From: Casuarina equisetifolia
Lineage: Eukaryota > Streptophyta > Magnoliopsida > Fagales > Casuarinaceae
Assembly (NCBI GenBank): GCA_028551475.1
Contig: CM052354.1
Location: forward strand, 10,809,172-10,873,171
DNA: 64,000 bases
Direction: 5' to 3'
Positions 1 through 9,524 of this stretch are shown here, piece after piece. The notes beneath the pieces are model-generated. The model worked only from the letters and a program-made list of their open reading frames with translations. It made no database searches and had not been told where the DNA came from. The position numbers and the translations under genes are program-made. How positions within the stretch are numbered: the stretch's first letter is position 1; each line of letters opens with the position of its first letter.

Positions 1-582
1 TCTCTAATGTTGGGTGGACTAATAACTGTGATGATTGTTGTTCAGTTGGTGGTTTCAACATTTTCTAAATTACAATCTCATTTCCTAGTGCTCCAACAAG
101 TAGCACATAATTGGTTATTCCAGCACTCAAGTGAAGTATTAAGTGTCTAGTTGACACTACAACGAGATCATATGGATTAAGTATTTCCTTTGCGATCTAT
201 ATGTTTCCTCACCCATCCACCTCCTCTCTAATGAGGTAACCTCTTAGCCATGTATCTTACAAAGGACTTGATGTTTTATACTCAGGCCAAATATGTGGAG
301 CTCGATCATCACTTCATTTGCAGGTAGTTGACTCAAGGTCAATTGGACATTCACTTAATTTCTTTTGTTGATCAACTAGTACATATTTTCACCAAGAACT
401 TGTCTTCTGCTCATTTTTGTCTCTCAAGTTCTAAGCTGACTGTCCATTTTGCCATGTCGGCTTGCGGAGGAATGTTAGCCCCTACACAATCCTCATCAGC
501 AGGGATAACCTTCAGCTTAACGAAGACTGGTAGCTCATCAGGTCAGCCTTGTAGATTCCATCCTTCTCCTTAGAGCATTCTG

Positions 583-1423
583 TGTTGGAGGATTAAAATA
601 TCCATTCTCGAGGGAACAGAATGAATTTCTCTATTGCTGTGTATCACTTTACAATGTTTGCTATATATTTATAGAGACATAGCCTAGTCTAGGAAAGGTA
701 AACTAAATATTTACAATTATTACAATAATATTGTGCCTAATCATAGGCACTAATATGGTAATGTATTAGGTGAGACAGCTGTCTATTAACACTCCCCCTC
801 AAGCTGGAGATTTGAATAAATTAAATACTTCGAGCTTGGAGAGAAGATGCCAATGTTGTTTGCTGTTGAGTGCCTTAGTGAGTAGGTCAACAGGTTGTTC
901 CTTGGTTGGTACGTGTCGTGTCGTAATAATTCCTTGTTGAAGCTTTTCTCTGACATAATGACATTCAACTTCAATATGCTTTGTGTGCTCATGAAATATA
1001 GGGTTTGCTGCAATCTTCTCCACGGCTTCATTGTCACAATGGAGTAATGCTGGACGCTTCATGTAAAAACCAAAATCTTTAAGTAATCCAATGATCCAGA
1101 TTATTTCACAAGTGGTAAGTTGCATAGCTCTGTATTCTGCTTCAACTGATGATAAATGCACATTTCTGTGTTTTAGTTGGGCCCTTTCAATTTCTAATAT
1201 GGTATCAGAGCCGGCCCTATGTCCTGCCTACCTTGATGTGGTCCCTCTAGACTGGTCCCACTTCTCACCACGCCCAACGTGAGACTACGGGGGAGTATTG
1301 AAGGATTAAAATATCTAGTCCCACATTGGGTAAGGCGACAGGAGAGTCTGGCTTTATAAGCTTTTGCTAACAACCCACTATTGCACAGTTCTGTGTTTTA
1401 GTTGGGCCCTTCAATTTCTAATA
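583..1423 (+). mobile_element. TRIM-like miniature LTR element, 5' LTR split by a copia fragment
   Basis: The 3' LTR spans about 1296-1423 (128 bp), from TATTGAAGGATTAAAATATC to CAATTTCTAATA. The end of the 5' LTR lies at about 1163-1199 and is followed directly by TGGTATCAGAGCC (1200-1212), a primer-binding site for initiator Met-tRNA. A short internal stretch of about 95 bp ends in a polypurine tract GGGGGAG before the 3' LTR. The first 20 bases of the 5' LTR (TGTTGGAGGATTAAAATATC) sit far upstream at 583-602, with a copia remnant between. TTCTG flanks the whole unit at 578-582 and 1424-1428, a 5-bp target duplication. No coding capacity is seen, as expected for TRIMs, which are mobilised in trans. 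Confidence 0.65.
603..1160 (-). mobile_element. Ty1/copia remnant: RNase H end plus 3' LTR
   Basis: The minus strand at 799-1161 encodes the C-terminal RNase H part of a copia polyprotein, with VEAEYRAMQLTTCEIIWI, LLHCDNEA and a HEHTKHIEVECHYVREK stretch. It is followed by a polypurine tract (GAGGGGGAGTG, about 792-802) and an LTR start TGTTAATAG at about 791 running down to about 603. The protein is close to the RNase H of the larger element at 41699-47027 (shared CEIIWIIGLLK and IAANPIFHE), so both belong to one family. Everything upstream of RNase H is absent, so the element is a fragment. It sits inside the 5' LTR of the TRIM-like element. Confidence 0.75.
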
Positions 1424-1660
1424 TTCTGCACATACAGTAACTCCTACCGAGCTCCAATTGTCAGGAACGAATGCTTGATTCCCCCTGCTCTCCACAATTT
1501 TTGTTTGTATTCATTCGGCAAGTGTATAAAAGTGGATTCTTGATTCTTTGTAAAGTGGGTGAGAGAAATTAATAAAACAACCACATTTGTCTTCAATCTT
1601 GTGTCTTTTTTTCCTTTGCTGATACCGGCAACTCTGTTTTGGTTGTTTGTTCCGTTGGGG

Positions 1661-3400
1661 TGAAAATCAACCTACTCTAAGTAAGTAGCCTATTACTAAG
1701 AGACGATGAAATGTATTGAACAATAGGAGTCTAGAATAGAATTCTTATTCTTGCACTCCAACCATTAAAAACCTCTTACTTTTCTCTTCTATAAAACTAA
1801 GAATACATGCAACATTAACTCCACCGAACTTTTCAACCTTATTATATCTACCTCTGGCCCTTATTTGCATCCCCAGAAACAATTAATCCTCGTAACATCC
1901 ACGGCCCATCGACCTGCCCATTCTCCCAACCCTCTGAAAGATGCACAGATATCTTCTGACAGAAACACCACCATAAAAGATGTGGCTAATTTATGGTTTC
2001 AACTCCTGCTGCCCCCTCCTGTCTTTCAAAAGAAAAAGACCAAATTATCCAACATTGATTGTCATGTTTTGATTAGCGATGCCCTGAAGAGTAGCAGCCA
2101 AAAGTATCTTGCATTTAAGCACTTCGAACTGAGACGGGAACCGTGAATAAGTAAAATTCGAAAACTTATTTTAGCTGACAATTTTTCTACAAGATTATAG
2201 GCAAAATGGAGAGACTTCTAAAATCTGTGGGCATGCAACAAAAATGTCATACAAGTTAAAGGTCCAACCCAAAAATTAGTTTAAGGGTTGAAGGGTCTTT
2301 TTTTAATTTATATTTAATTTTAAAAATCTTAATTTTTAATGTGAGACTCTTGATCTCCACATACCGAACGTCATTTAATTCAAGGTGACACGAGATAGAA
2401 TATATTTAACCTAGGCCTTGATACAAAGTTAAAGGCTTAAAGACTTAACCCAAAAGCTAATTTAAGGCTTGAAAGATTCTCTTTTAATTTATACTCAATT
2501 TCAAATATTTTAATTTTTAATATGAGACTCTTATATTTTATATAATACAAATATAAGAAGTCCCAAACCAACTATTACTACAATAAGCCTTTTAGGCTTA
2601 GCCATGTAAAGTCTCAAGATTTATGATTAATATGGAAAAACATTATAAAATGCCATAATTGTACTCATTAAATTATCTATTTGATCTTATGGCGATTCAT
2701 CCCAAGTGGCTAACTAACAAAGTCACTTCAAAAGTTTAACTTCCTTTAGAAATCTTAGAGGGGGCCGCGCTTCTCTCCGGGTTAGTGGAGGAGTTCATGA
2801 ACGCCACTTTAGGAATTCAATGTCACAAAGTTCTCTTTAATTATTTGATGTCAATTCTCCAACCCATCTTTTCCGATTCCACAGAACTTTTCTCATACTT
2901 TGAATCTGTCCTTTAAGTTATTGCCTTTACAGGAGTCTCAACACAAACATCTTCTATAGGTCCAAATGACCCAAAAGGCAGCAGCGTCTAAAGGTGAAAA
3001 AGTCCTGCTCGAGCAGGATAAAGCTCAGTTCACCTCTTGCCCTTCTCTTTTAAGTCTCTTTACCTGTGATGGAATGAAACTCAAGTACAGATCTCTGATC
3101 CAACAATAAAGGATTAGTGTTAGATTAGCCGACACCATTTGTTTTCTCCAAAGTTGATTTATAGAGATATCTAAGCAGCATGAACAAAATATAGAGTACC
3201 AGAGTCAGTGGGCACAAAAGTTACTACATGAGATGCCTATCTGCTATCCCATTACAAAAGCACCCAGGAGCCTTCCTAAAAGCTAAAGCCACAGAGAAAA
3301 GAACAACTAAAAAAGAAACTCCCTGTAAAGAAGGCAACAAAGGAAAGCCACACGGTTGTATTCTTTCCTACTATTCCCCTCCTTAGAAGCACCCCCACAA
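1661..3400. other. AT-rich intergenic stretch without a supportable gene
   Basis: A 93-codon open frame on the plus strand (1865-2146) has no recognisable motif, and I treat it as chance. Two diverged direct repeats (2251-2350 and 2422-2532) share a core with AATTTATA, TTAATTTTTAAT and GAGACTCTT, a pattern common in plant non-coding DNA. Nothing else in the stretch could be assigned. Confidence 0.5.
2251..2532. repeat. Two diverged direct repeats of about 100 bp
   Basis: The segments 2251-2350 and 2422-2532 both run from ACAAGTTAAAGG / ACAAAGTTAAAGG through an AACCCAAAA..TTTAAGG segment and a T-rich stretch to TGAGACTCTT. They are separated by about 70 bp and differ at many positions, so the duplication is old. 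No terminal inverted repeats were seen. Confidence 0.55.
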
Positions 3401-3493
3401 AGAAGTACTGCTACATTCTATAATTGTGATGCTCCCAATGCATAAGATATAACGAAATGGGGACAAAGGTGGTGGTGGTGGGTGGGGCTTGCA

Positions 3494-3682
3494 TTACACA
3501 GTTTTCCAGGCTTTCTGTAGTGAATGTGACGAGCCTGTGGAGCGGCAAAGGCACTGCGAAGGTGCGAATTTCAAAAGGAGACAAAAAGGGCACAGCCGCT
3601 CCTCGAATATCATCCTCTTAACAGCTGCAAGCAATGATAGGAACTGAACGACAATAGACAGCTTCCTTGCTACCGGCGACAT
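3494..3682 (-). CDS. Candidate small protein, 62 residues, unknown function
   Basis: A 62-codon frame on the minus strand starts MSPVARKLSIVVQFLSLLAA and continues with a cysteine-containing stretch (RLCPFCLLLK, SQCLCRS). It has a basic N-terminus followed by a hydrophobic helix at about residues 8-20, which could be a weak signal anchor. The local base composition is clearly GC-richer than its flanks, and the leader on the minus strand (3683-3780) is purine- and pyrimidine-patterned like a plant 5' UTR. I do not recognise the family. A second overlapping frame (3411-3593) is equally long, so coding status is uncertain. It could also be an exon of a longer gene or a non-coding transcript. Confidence 0.25.
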   Translation of the reverse strand: MSPVARKLSIVVQFLSLLAAVKRMIFEERLCPFCLLLKFAPSQCLCRSTGSSHSLQKAWKTV

Positions 3683-3699
3683 TCTTGGCCCATAAAAGG

Positions 3700-4639
3700 T
3701 GGAACGAGGCAGAAGACAGACTCTTCCTCATGTGATCGAGCATCAGTCTCTTGTTTTCCTCCCTATCTTTTCAGCCAACATCTTTCTCTTATCAATATAA
3801 TAATTCTCTGACGCTCACCACTACCGTTAGATGTCAGATCCCAATGCAGTGCAACTCAGTAACATGCTTTGTTCAAATATTTTATTTTCATCTGTCTTTA
3901 GGGGTTAAATTAGGCCACGAATCAAAAAAATATTGTGGCTGCACTAAGTTGAACCAGCAAGCACAGTTTGCGCTTATGGTCTTTTGTTCTTGGAATTAGG
4001 AACTTGGGATGAACCCCATACTCATATAGGCTGCTACATGTAACTTCATCACATTCAATGCTCTTTGTACACGTTTTGTAGTTCAAAATTTGATACCTCC
4101 CATCATTTTGATTTGGGTACAGAACTTTTTGATTTGGGTAAAGAATCAAGTTCTATGTTGAAACAAGATCCCCAATCAATAAGATTAGATCCTCTGTAAT
4201 GCAACTATTGAAGATAAAAGTCTCCATCAAAGAAAACTCATCTTTGGTTAATGTTGAAATATAAATTTATTCTCCTTCAATTTAGGAGTTATTTTTTAAG
4301 TTGAACATTGATACTACTTTTATAATATCAAATTTCAATCAATTTTGAGTTTGAGAGAATATTAAAGATGAAAATCTTAAAATAATAATTATTAAATTAT
4401 AGTTAAATATATTTTTTTCTTTAATTGATGAGTTAATTTTTAAATTAAACTTAGGCATTTAGTTTTAATGGTAAGGGAGCTATTTTATGGTAATTTGGAC
4501 ATCTTTTCCAGGCACATCTTCGACTTTTTACCTAAATTATTCAAAAACCTATTTCTTTTGTCTTCATTTTAAGCTCGCTCCCCATCCCTTTGCTCCCCAG
4601 ATTTTCCCTCCAAATTCCCGACCGTTTCTTCAGAAATCA
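3700..4639. other. AT-rich intergenic stretch
   Basis: There is no gene I can support here. 4300-4450 is a long run of A/T-rich low-complexity sequence. The T-rich stretch from about 4490 could be a promoter region for the short transcript candidate that follows. Confidence 0.4.
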
Positions 4640-4648
4640 TATATAAAA
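4640..4648 (+). promoter_or_regulatory. TATA box candidate
   Basis: TATATAAAA lies about 90 bp upstream of an ATG in good plant initiation context (AAAGAATGGCG at 4736). It is preceded by a C/T-rich stretch (4570-4630), as is common in plant core promoters. Sequence-only evidence. Confidence 0.35.
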
Positions 4649-4735
4649 GGAATAGAGCAAAGAGTTCTGTTTTTGGGGGGCAAGAAATAAAGTATTAATA
4701 GATCAGAGAAAACTCTGACTGGGAATAATAAAAGA

Positions 4736-4807
4736 ATGGCGGTGGTCCTCTGTACTTCAGCAGATGCATTTGACATTGACATATCTCCTATATGCAGGAA
4801 TTTATGA
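4736..4807 (+). CDS. Candidate 23-codon open frame downstream of a TATA box
   Basis: The frame MAVVLCTSADAFDIDISPICRNL begins in a strong plant start context (AATGGCG) and ends in TGA. It is too short to assign to a family. It could be a short peptide, the first exon of a longer spliced gene whose remaining exons I cannot find, or a fossil of one. Its distance from the TATA box (4640) is right for a 5' leader of about 60 bases. Confidence 0.2.
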   Translation: MAVVLCTSADAFDIDISPICRNL

Positions 4808-7800
4808 GACTTAAATGCTAATACCTAATCTAGACCCAAACTTTAATAATACATGGCCAATGTCAAAGGCAACCCAATTATATATATCTAACATGTTTTT
4901 ACATTGATTTTCATAAGAATTGCTAAGTCAAAAGTTCTTTGTTTACTTCTTTTGGTAGGGAAATCAGAAGATAGGCACCTCTAAATAATAAAGTAGGGAA
5001 AGCCAAGGAGCCAAAATGAGGCAAGAAACCGTCAAATAACCTTAGTTAGAATTTCATTTTAAGATTTTTAAAATTGTTTAAATATTCCTATAAATATCAG
5101 AACTTTCTTTTAGTAGTTTTCAAAATTATCTTTGTTTAACATAAACTTGATGATTAGTTTATTTTCTTTTTCTATAAAGACTTCTACTAACGCTAATATT
5201 AAGAATTATTGTCTATAGACCCAAAACAATGAGATGAAAAGGAAGTGATGGAATAAAAAAAATTAAAAAAAGAAGAAGAAGAAGAAGAAGAAGAAGAAGA
5301 AGAAGAAACCTTTGCTTTACTTAAATAAATAAATAAATAAAACTCAACTAATGAATATTATGATGCATGAGTTTAAAGAAAAATCTTGTGAGTTATACAT
5401 CTTGAAATCAAGATTCTGGGTAACCCATCCAACAAAAAGAATCCGAGCTTCCATAGCTCAATAAACTTTAAAGGGATCATTACTTGAATGGTGGGGTTTT
5501 GAGACAATCCCTCTCTAAATAAGTTTCATAAAATCCCCTCATTTCCACCTAAAAAGGAATAAAAATAAACAGAAAATAAAAAGAAAAAAATTACGTTAGG
5601 AGAGTCTAAAAATATAGAAATTTAAACTTAGTAGAAAGGCCAATAAATATGAAAATCCTGGTATAATTATTGACCTCGGTTTCATCCACTTCATTTGTCT
5701 GGTAGAGAATATGAGTTACCATCAACGGACCCTGCAGAGGACTGGAGGACCATGGTACTAGTCTGAGCCATATGAATAGTCGCTGTTCATGCTTTTCTTA
5801 CGGTCATTGTCAGAAAGCACAGGCACAGAAGACCTCGGCCGATAAGGGTGTCATGTGGGAGCATGGGGCCGATTAAATTCTTTTAGATTGAAAAGGGTTG
5901 AGTTTTTCAAAATTATGCACTTCCATCACTTGTTATTCAATTTCAAGATGCTTTTCTAGGCATAGCTTTTTTTGTTTTCCCCTTCGTCTTTTAGATGAAG
6001 TTCATGGCGTTTTGCCAAATTTTTAAGATTTATTTTAACAAAAAATAGAGAGCAAGAAAAAGAAAATAGAGTTGGAGAAAAAGACCATTAGACCTAGATC
6101 ATAATGAGTTAATTTATAATAGTACATTTGTAAAGGAAATAAATAATATAAAATATTTGTACAAACATATTTATCAAATTTCAAGAATCTTAAGCTATAT
6201 GAAATAATCATAAATAACAATAGTTATATTAATTTCTTTTACCACCAACTAAAATTTTTCCATTAATTTCTTTGCAAACACTAGTACTAATAATGAACAT
6301 TAGAAAATATATTTTTGGGTTAAAATTTAATATATGGTTATATTATCAATATATTGACTTATCTAATATGCTGGTTTGAGTGATAATAATTTTTTTAATA
6401 CAATATTAAAATCTAAATTCATGACATGACATTAGTCATGTACAAAAAAAAAAGATATATTATTCCTATAATAAAACCTATAGACTACATTGAATGTAGA
6501 GGGAGTGTCAAGAATTATGTGAAAAATGTTTTACATTTTTAAATTTTGTTTGTAGAACATCTTCAAAATAAACTCCATATCACTTCTTGGTAAAGTCAAT
6601 TTATAAAAAAGAAATAAATTTTTTTAGCATAATAAAAAATTTAAATTTAAGTATGATACCTTACTAATGATGGATTTCTTATAGTCTCCATTATATTATT
6701 CAATTTTATCATTTGTAAATTGGTCTATATTCAAAAGGACAGTGTGTGTTAAATATTATTTAATATGATTAATATCTTAGTTTGACATTTTTTCTTATAC
6801 ATTTAAAGTTATTTTTTATTAAAGATCAAAGTTAAAGTTAAGGTCGAAATCTTTCTCACATTTTTTATATCTAAATTCTTAAAAAAAAATTCATGAAAAC
6901 TCTCTCTTTTAGTGAGTTAAAAATGTTGAACATAATTGTTGATAAATATATACTACAACATATTTCCCACCTATCAAGATTTTTCACTTGTAGAACACAT
7001 GAACGTATTCTTTCGCATGAAAATACACTATTGCAATCAATGAAAAAAAACAAAGTAAACTTAGTTTTGTTTCAAATTCATAAATAGTATTTTGGAGGTG
7101 GAACATGAACATTAAGGGTAGGAACCGGGGTGGGCCACCGGACAAAGCTAGTGACGGACCTAACGTGCAGGCTATGTTAGGTTTTAATGCCATTTTGACT
7201 TTTCCGTCCTTAAGGATCCCCAAAATGGTAGCCATTCTAAAGCATGTCCTAATCTTAAATTAATTTCCACCAAATGGCCGATGTTTTTGGTATTGCTTTC
7301 ACCCACATTTTTTCTCTTAATGACTTTGTATCACACCTAACTTTGTTGCAACTAATTTTTCAAAGAATTGCAGAAGAACAATAAAACAATTTCTTTATAA
7401 TGATAAAACTATGGTTAAAAAATTTTAATGAGAAAAATTCTTTACTTTTTTAATAACCAGTTCATGAAGGTGGAGAGTATAAGAAAAATATTTTATAGTC
7501 TAATCTTTTAGACTTAATTAGATTGAAAAGCAATCATCCAATCCAACATGTACTTAGATTAATTAAAAATACAATTCTTATTTTCATTTTTTAAAATTTT
7601 TTTATAACCTAGAACTCCCATAAAACTTGCTTAATGGTTTTTAATTGAGAGTAACAACCCAACCCCAAAGCATGCTTAAACTAATTAGAAATGCTCAAGT
7701 CTTATTCTTATTCTTATTCTTATTTTAAGTTGTTATGTTATCTTTAAAAACATTTATGGTCTAATCTTTTAGGCTTCAATGCAACAAATCTCATAAATAT

Positions 7801-8300
7801 ATTTGGATAATCATCTAAAAAGACAAGAAAAATATTTATGTGTAGTGTCAAATGTCTCATAACACAATGTAGCATTACGCATCATGATATTTGTACTATG
7901 AAAATAAAAAATGTAGGTTAGATAACAAAAATATTTTATGTTAAGCTTCCATTATCATGCCTTAAGTAATAATGACTTATGAAGTAAATTCTATTCGTTA
8001 ATACTTATGAGTAACAACATAATTATAACATGTTTTTATTTATGAATTTTTGTGTCAAAGTTCACATTTTTTTCATAGAAACATGAACTATTTAAAAATG
8101 TTTAAACTATTAAGGAGGTAACTAAGGAGTCAAGGCTAATCACATGGCATGTAGGGCATGTTTTATTCAAAATGCAACAGCTATCCTATGTTTTTTTCTC
8201 GGTAACCTTAAATTTTTTATTAATTTAATAAAATCTAATTTGGAGCCATCCATAATCATGCTTCCTAATTTCTCGGTAATTTTTAATTTTTGAATTAGAA
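4808..8300. other. Long AT-rich gene-free stretch
   Basis: No coding region is supportable over 3.5 kb. It holds a (GAA)12 microsatellite at 5272-5307 and a short (AAAT)n run near 5323-5340. A GC-richer island lies at about 5690-5880, and a short GC-rich patch at 7110-7180. Near 7696-7726 there is a (TTATTC)n-like run. The rest is low-complexity A/T sequence with only short chance open frames. Part of it must be the upstream region of the RopGEF gene. Confidence 0.5.
5272..5307 (+). repeat. (GAA)12 microsatellite
   Basis: Twelve uninterrupted GAA triplets, followed by ACC. It is a simple sequence repeat with no gene around it. Confidence 0.95.
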
Positions 8301-8683
8301 ATGGGCCCTATCCACTCCTATAGTGGGCGGGCGGTCCAGATGCAATTACAGAGTGGGAACCCAGAAATCAAACGGCTGAGATATGGTAGGGTCTGGGTAC
8401 CAGAGAGGAGCCTCGTGAGCTCTGGTCTCCATGCATCTCTCTCTTCCCTCTCTCCTTCGTACATACTCTTTGTTTCCTCTATTAAAAGCAACCTTCCTTA
8501 CTCCTCTCTTACCAATTCCATTGCTGTCTCCCTCTCTCTCTCTCTCTTGTCTCTTAGAGTGATCGAAATGAATAGCGTACAGTGACTGTTCTGTATCCCC
8601 ATTTTCATGTTCTGATTTACAGTCTGGTTTGAGCTCTAAAGAAGCAAGCATTTCTTTCAAGGATTTCGCTTCCCTTCACTGAG
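8301..8683 (+). promoter_or_regulatory. Promoter and 5' UTR exon of the RopGEF gene
   Basis: A sharp rise in GC content and long C/T-rich runs (8439-8460 and the CT repeat at about 8528-8547) mark a typical plant transcription start and leader. TTCACTGAG followed by GTCTGT at 8684 is a plausible splice donor, giving a non-coding first exon ending at 8683. TTGATGCAG ending at 9422 is a plausible acceptor for a second leader exon that contains the start codon at 9525. The exact start site cannot be read from sequence. The 161-codon frame in the intervening sequence (8824-9309) is most likely intronic chance. Confidence 0.55.
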
Positions 8684-9524
8684 GTCTGTTTCCGTTTCCC
8701 TCTTGCTGCTTTCTTTCTTCTCTCTTTCTCGCATTTCTCGTGTTTTCTTTTCATGGGTTAGTGTAGTTTCTTCTGTTTCTTGGTTGTCATCTCTTTCTAT
8801 CCCTTTCTTGCATTTCCCTTAAAGTGGATTCTTTCTGGTTTGGATGGGTGGGTGTAGGCCAGAAAAGTGTGATTTTTATTTGTTCTTTTCGTTTTCGAGG
8901 ACCAAAATCACTGTTTTTCTGTTTCTTTATGGATTTTAAACTTTTAAAAGCCTTGGGGGGAGAGTGTTTTGTGTTCAGATCTCTGTCCTTTGTGCTAGAT
9001 CAAAACAAACTCGGAGTTCCCTTCTTTTCTTTACCTTTACCTGCAGCTTTTCCACGATACTGTCTACGAGTCAAAGCTTTGCAGGATCAGTCTTTTTTAT
9101 TATTCATAGATGAGCGTCCTAATTATTTCCTTCTGTTTCACAATGATTTCAAGCAAAAGTTAACCCATGTTCAAGTTATCCTTTTGCCCCTTGCTCTGCA
9201 ATGGAGCTCACTCCTCGGACCCACCATGAAAAATATTGCAAGTGGGGGTTCTTTTGAGACTAGTGATGACAAAACAAGAGAAAGAGACGATGTGGCCCAT
9301 GTGGCCTGAGCAGTTGTTCAAATTGTATTCTTGACGGAACATCTCTTGTTTTGCCGGGGATATAATTTTTTAACAAGATAGCACAATCACTGTAAGTATA
9401 TGATGGCTGTTCATTGATGCAGAGCGTGAAGCTTTGCTCTGGGATTGTCTGCTCATTCATGTACATTGGATAACATTTTTCAACCCGAAAGAGGAAGACA
9501 AAAAGGTTTTTAGCAGTAACTAAG

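Larger units (their letters stand above)
1..1660 (+). mobile_element. Ty1/copia remnant: RNase H tail and split 3' LTR
   Basis: The plus strand up to about 470 reads as the end of a copia polyprotein. The frame contains a QLVHIFTKNLSS-like stretch followed by SSKLTV, the family's usual RNase H tail (ADIFTKPLSS..RSKL). A purine-rich GCGGAGGAA precedes TGTTAGCC at 473, the probable start of a 3' LTR. The LTR is interrupted at 582 by a nested insertion and appears to resume at about 1424, with a TATA-like GTATAAAAG near 1525 and an AATAAA near 1572. The far LTR end (about 1640-1680) is uncertain. The element is broken and old; nothing upstream of RNase H lies in the window. Identification as copia rests on the short tail and the tract-then-TG pattern. 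Confidence 0.6.

Noticed and set aside
1200-1212. Possible tRNA gene fragment (TGGTATCAGAGCC)
   Set aside because: It is the usual LTR-element primer-binding site complementary to initiator tRNA; no tRNA cloverleaf surrounds it. No tRNA or rRNA gene was found in the window.
8824-9309. 161-codon open frame upstream of RopGEF exon 1
   Set aside because: It lies between plausible leader splice sites (8684 and 9422), has Phe/Leu-rich T-run composition typical of plant intron translation and shows no family motif.
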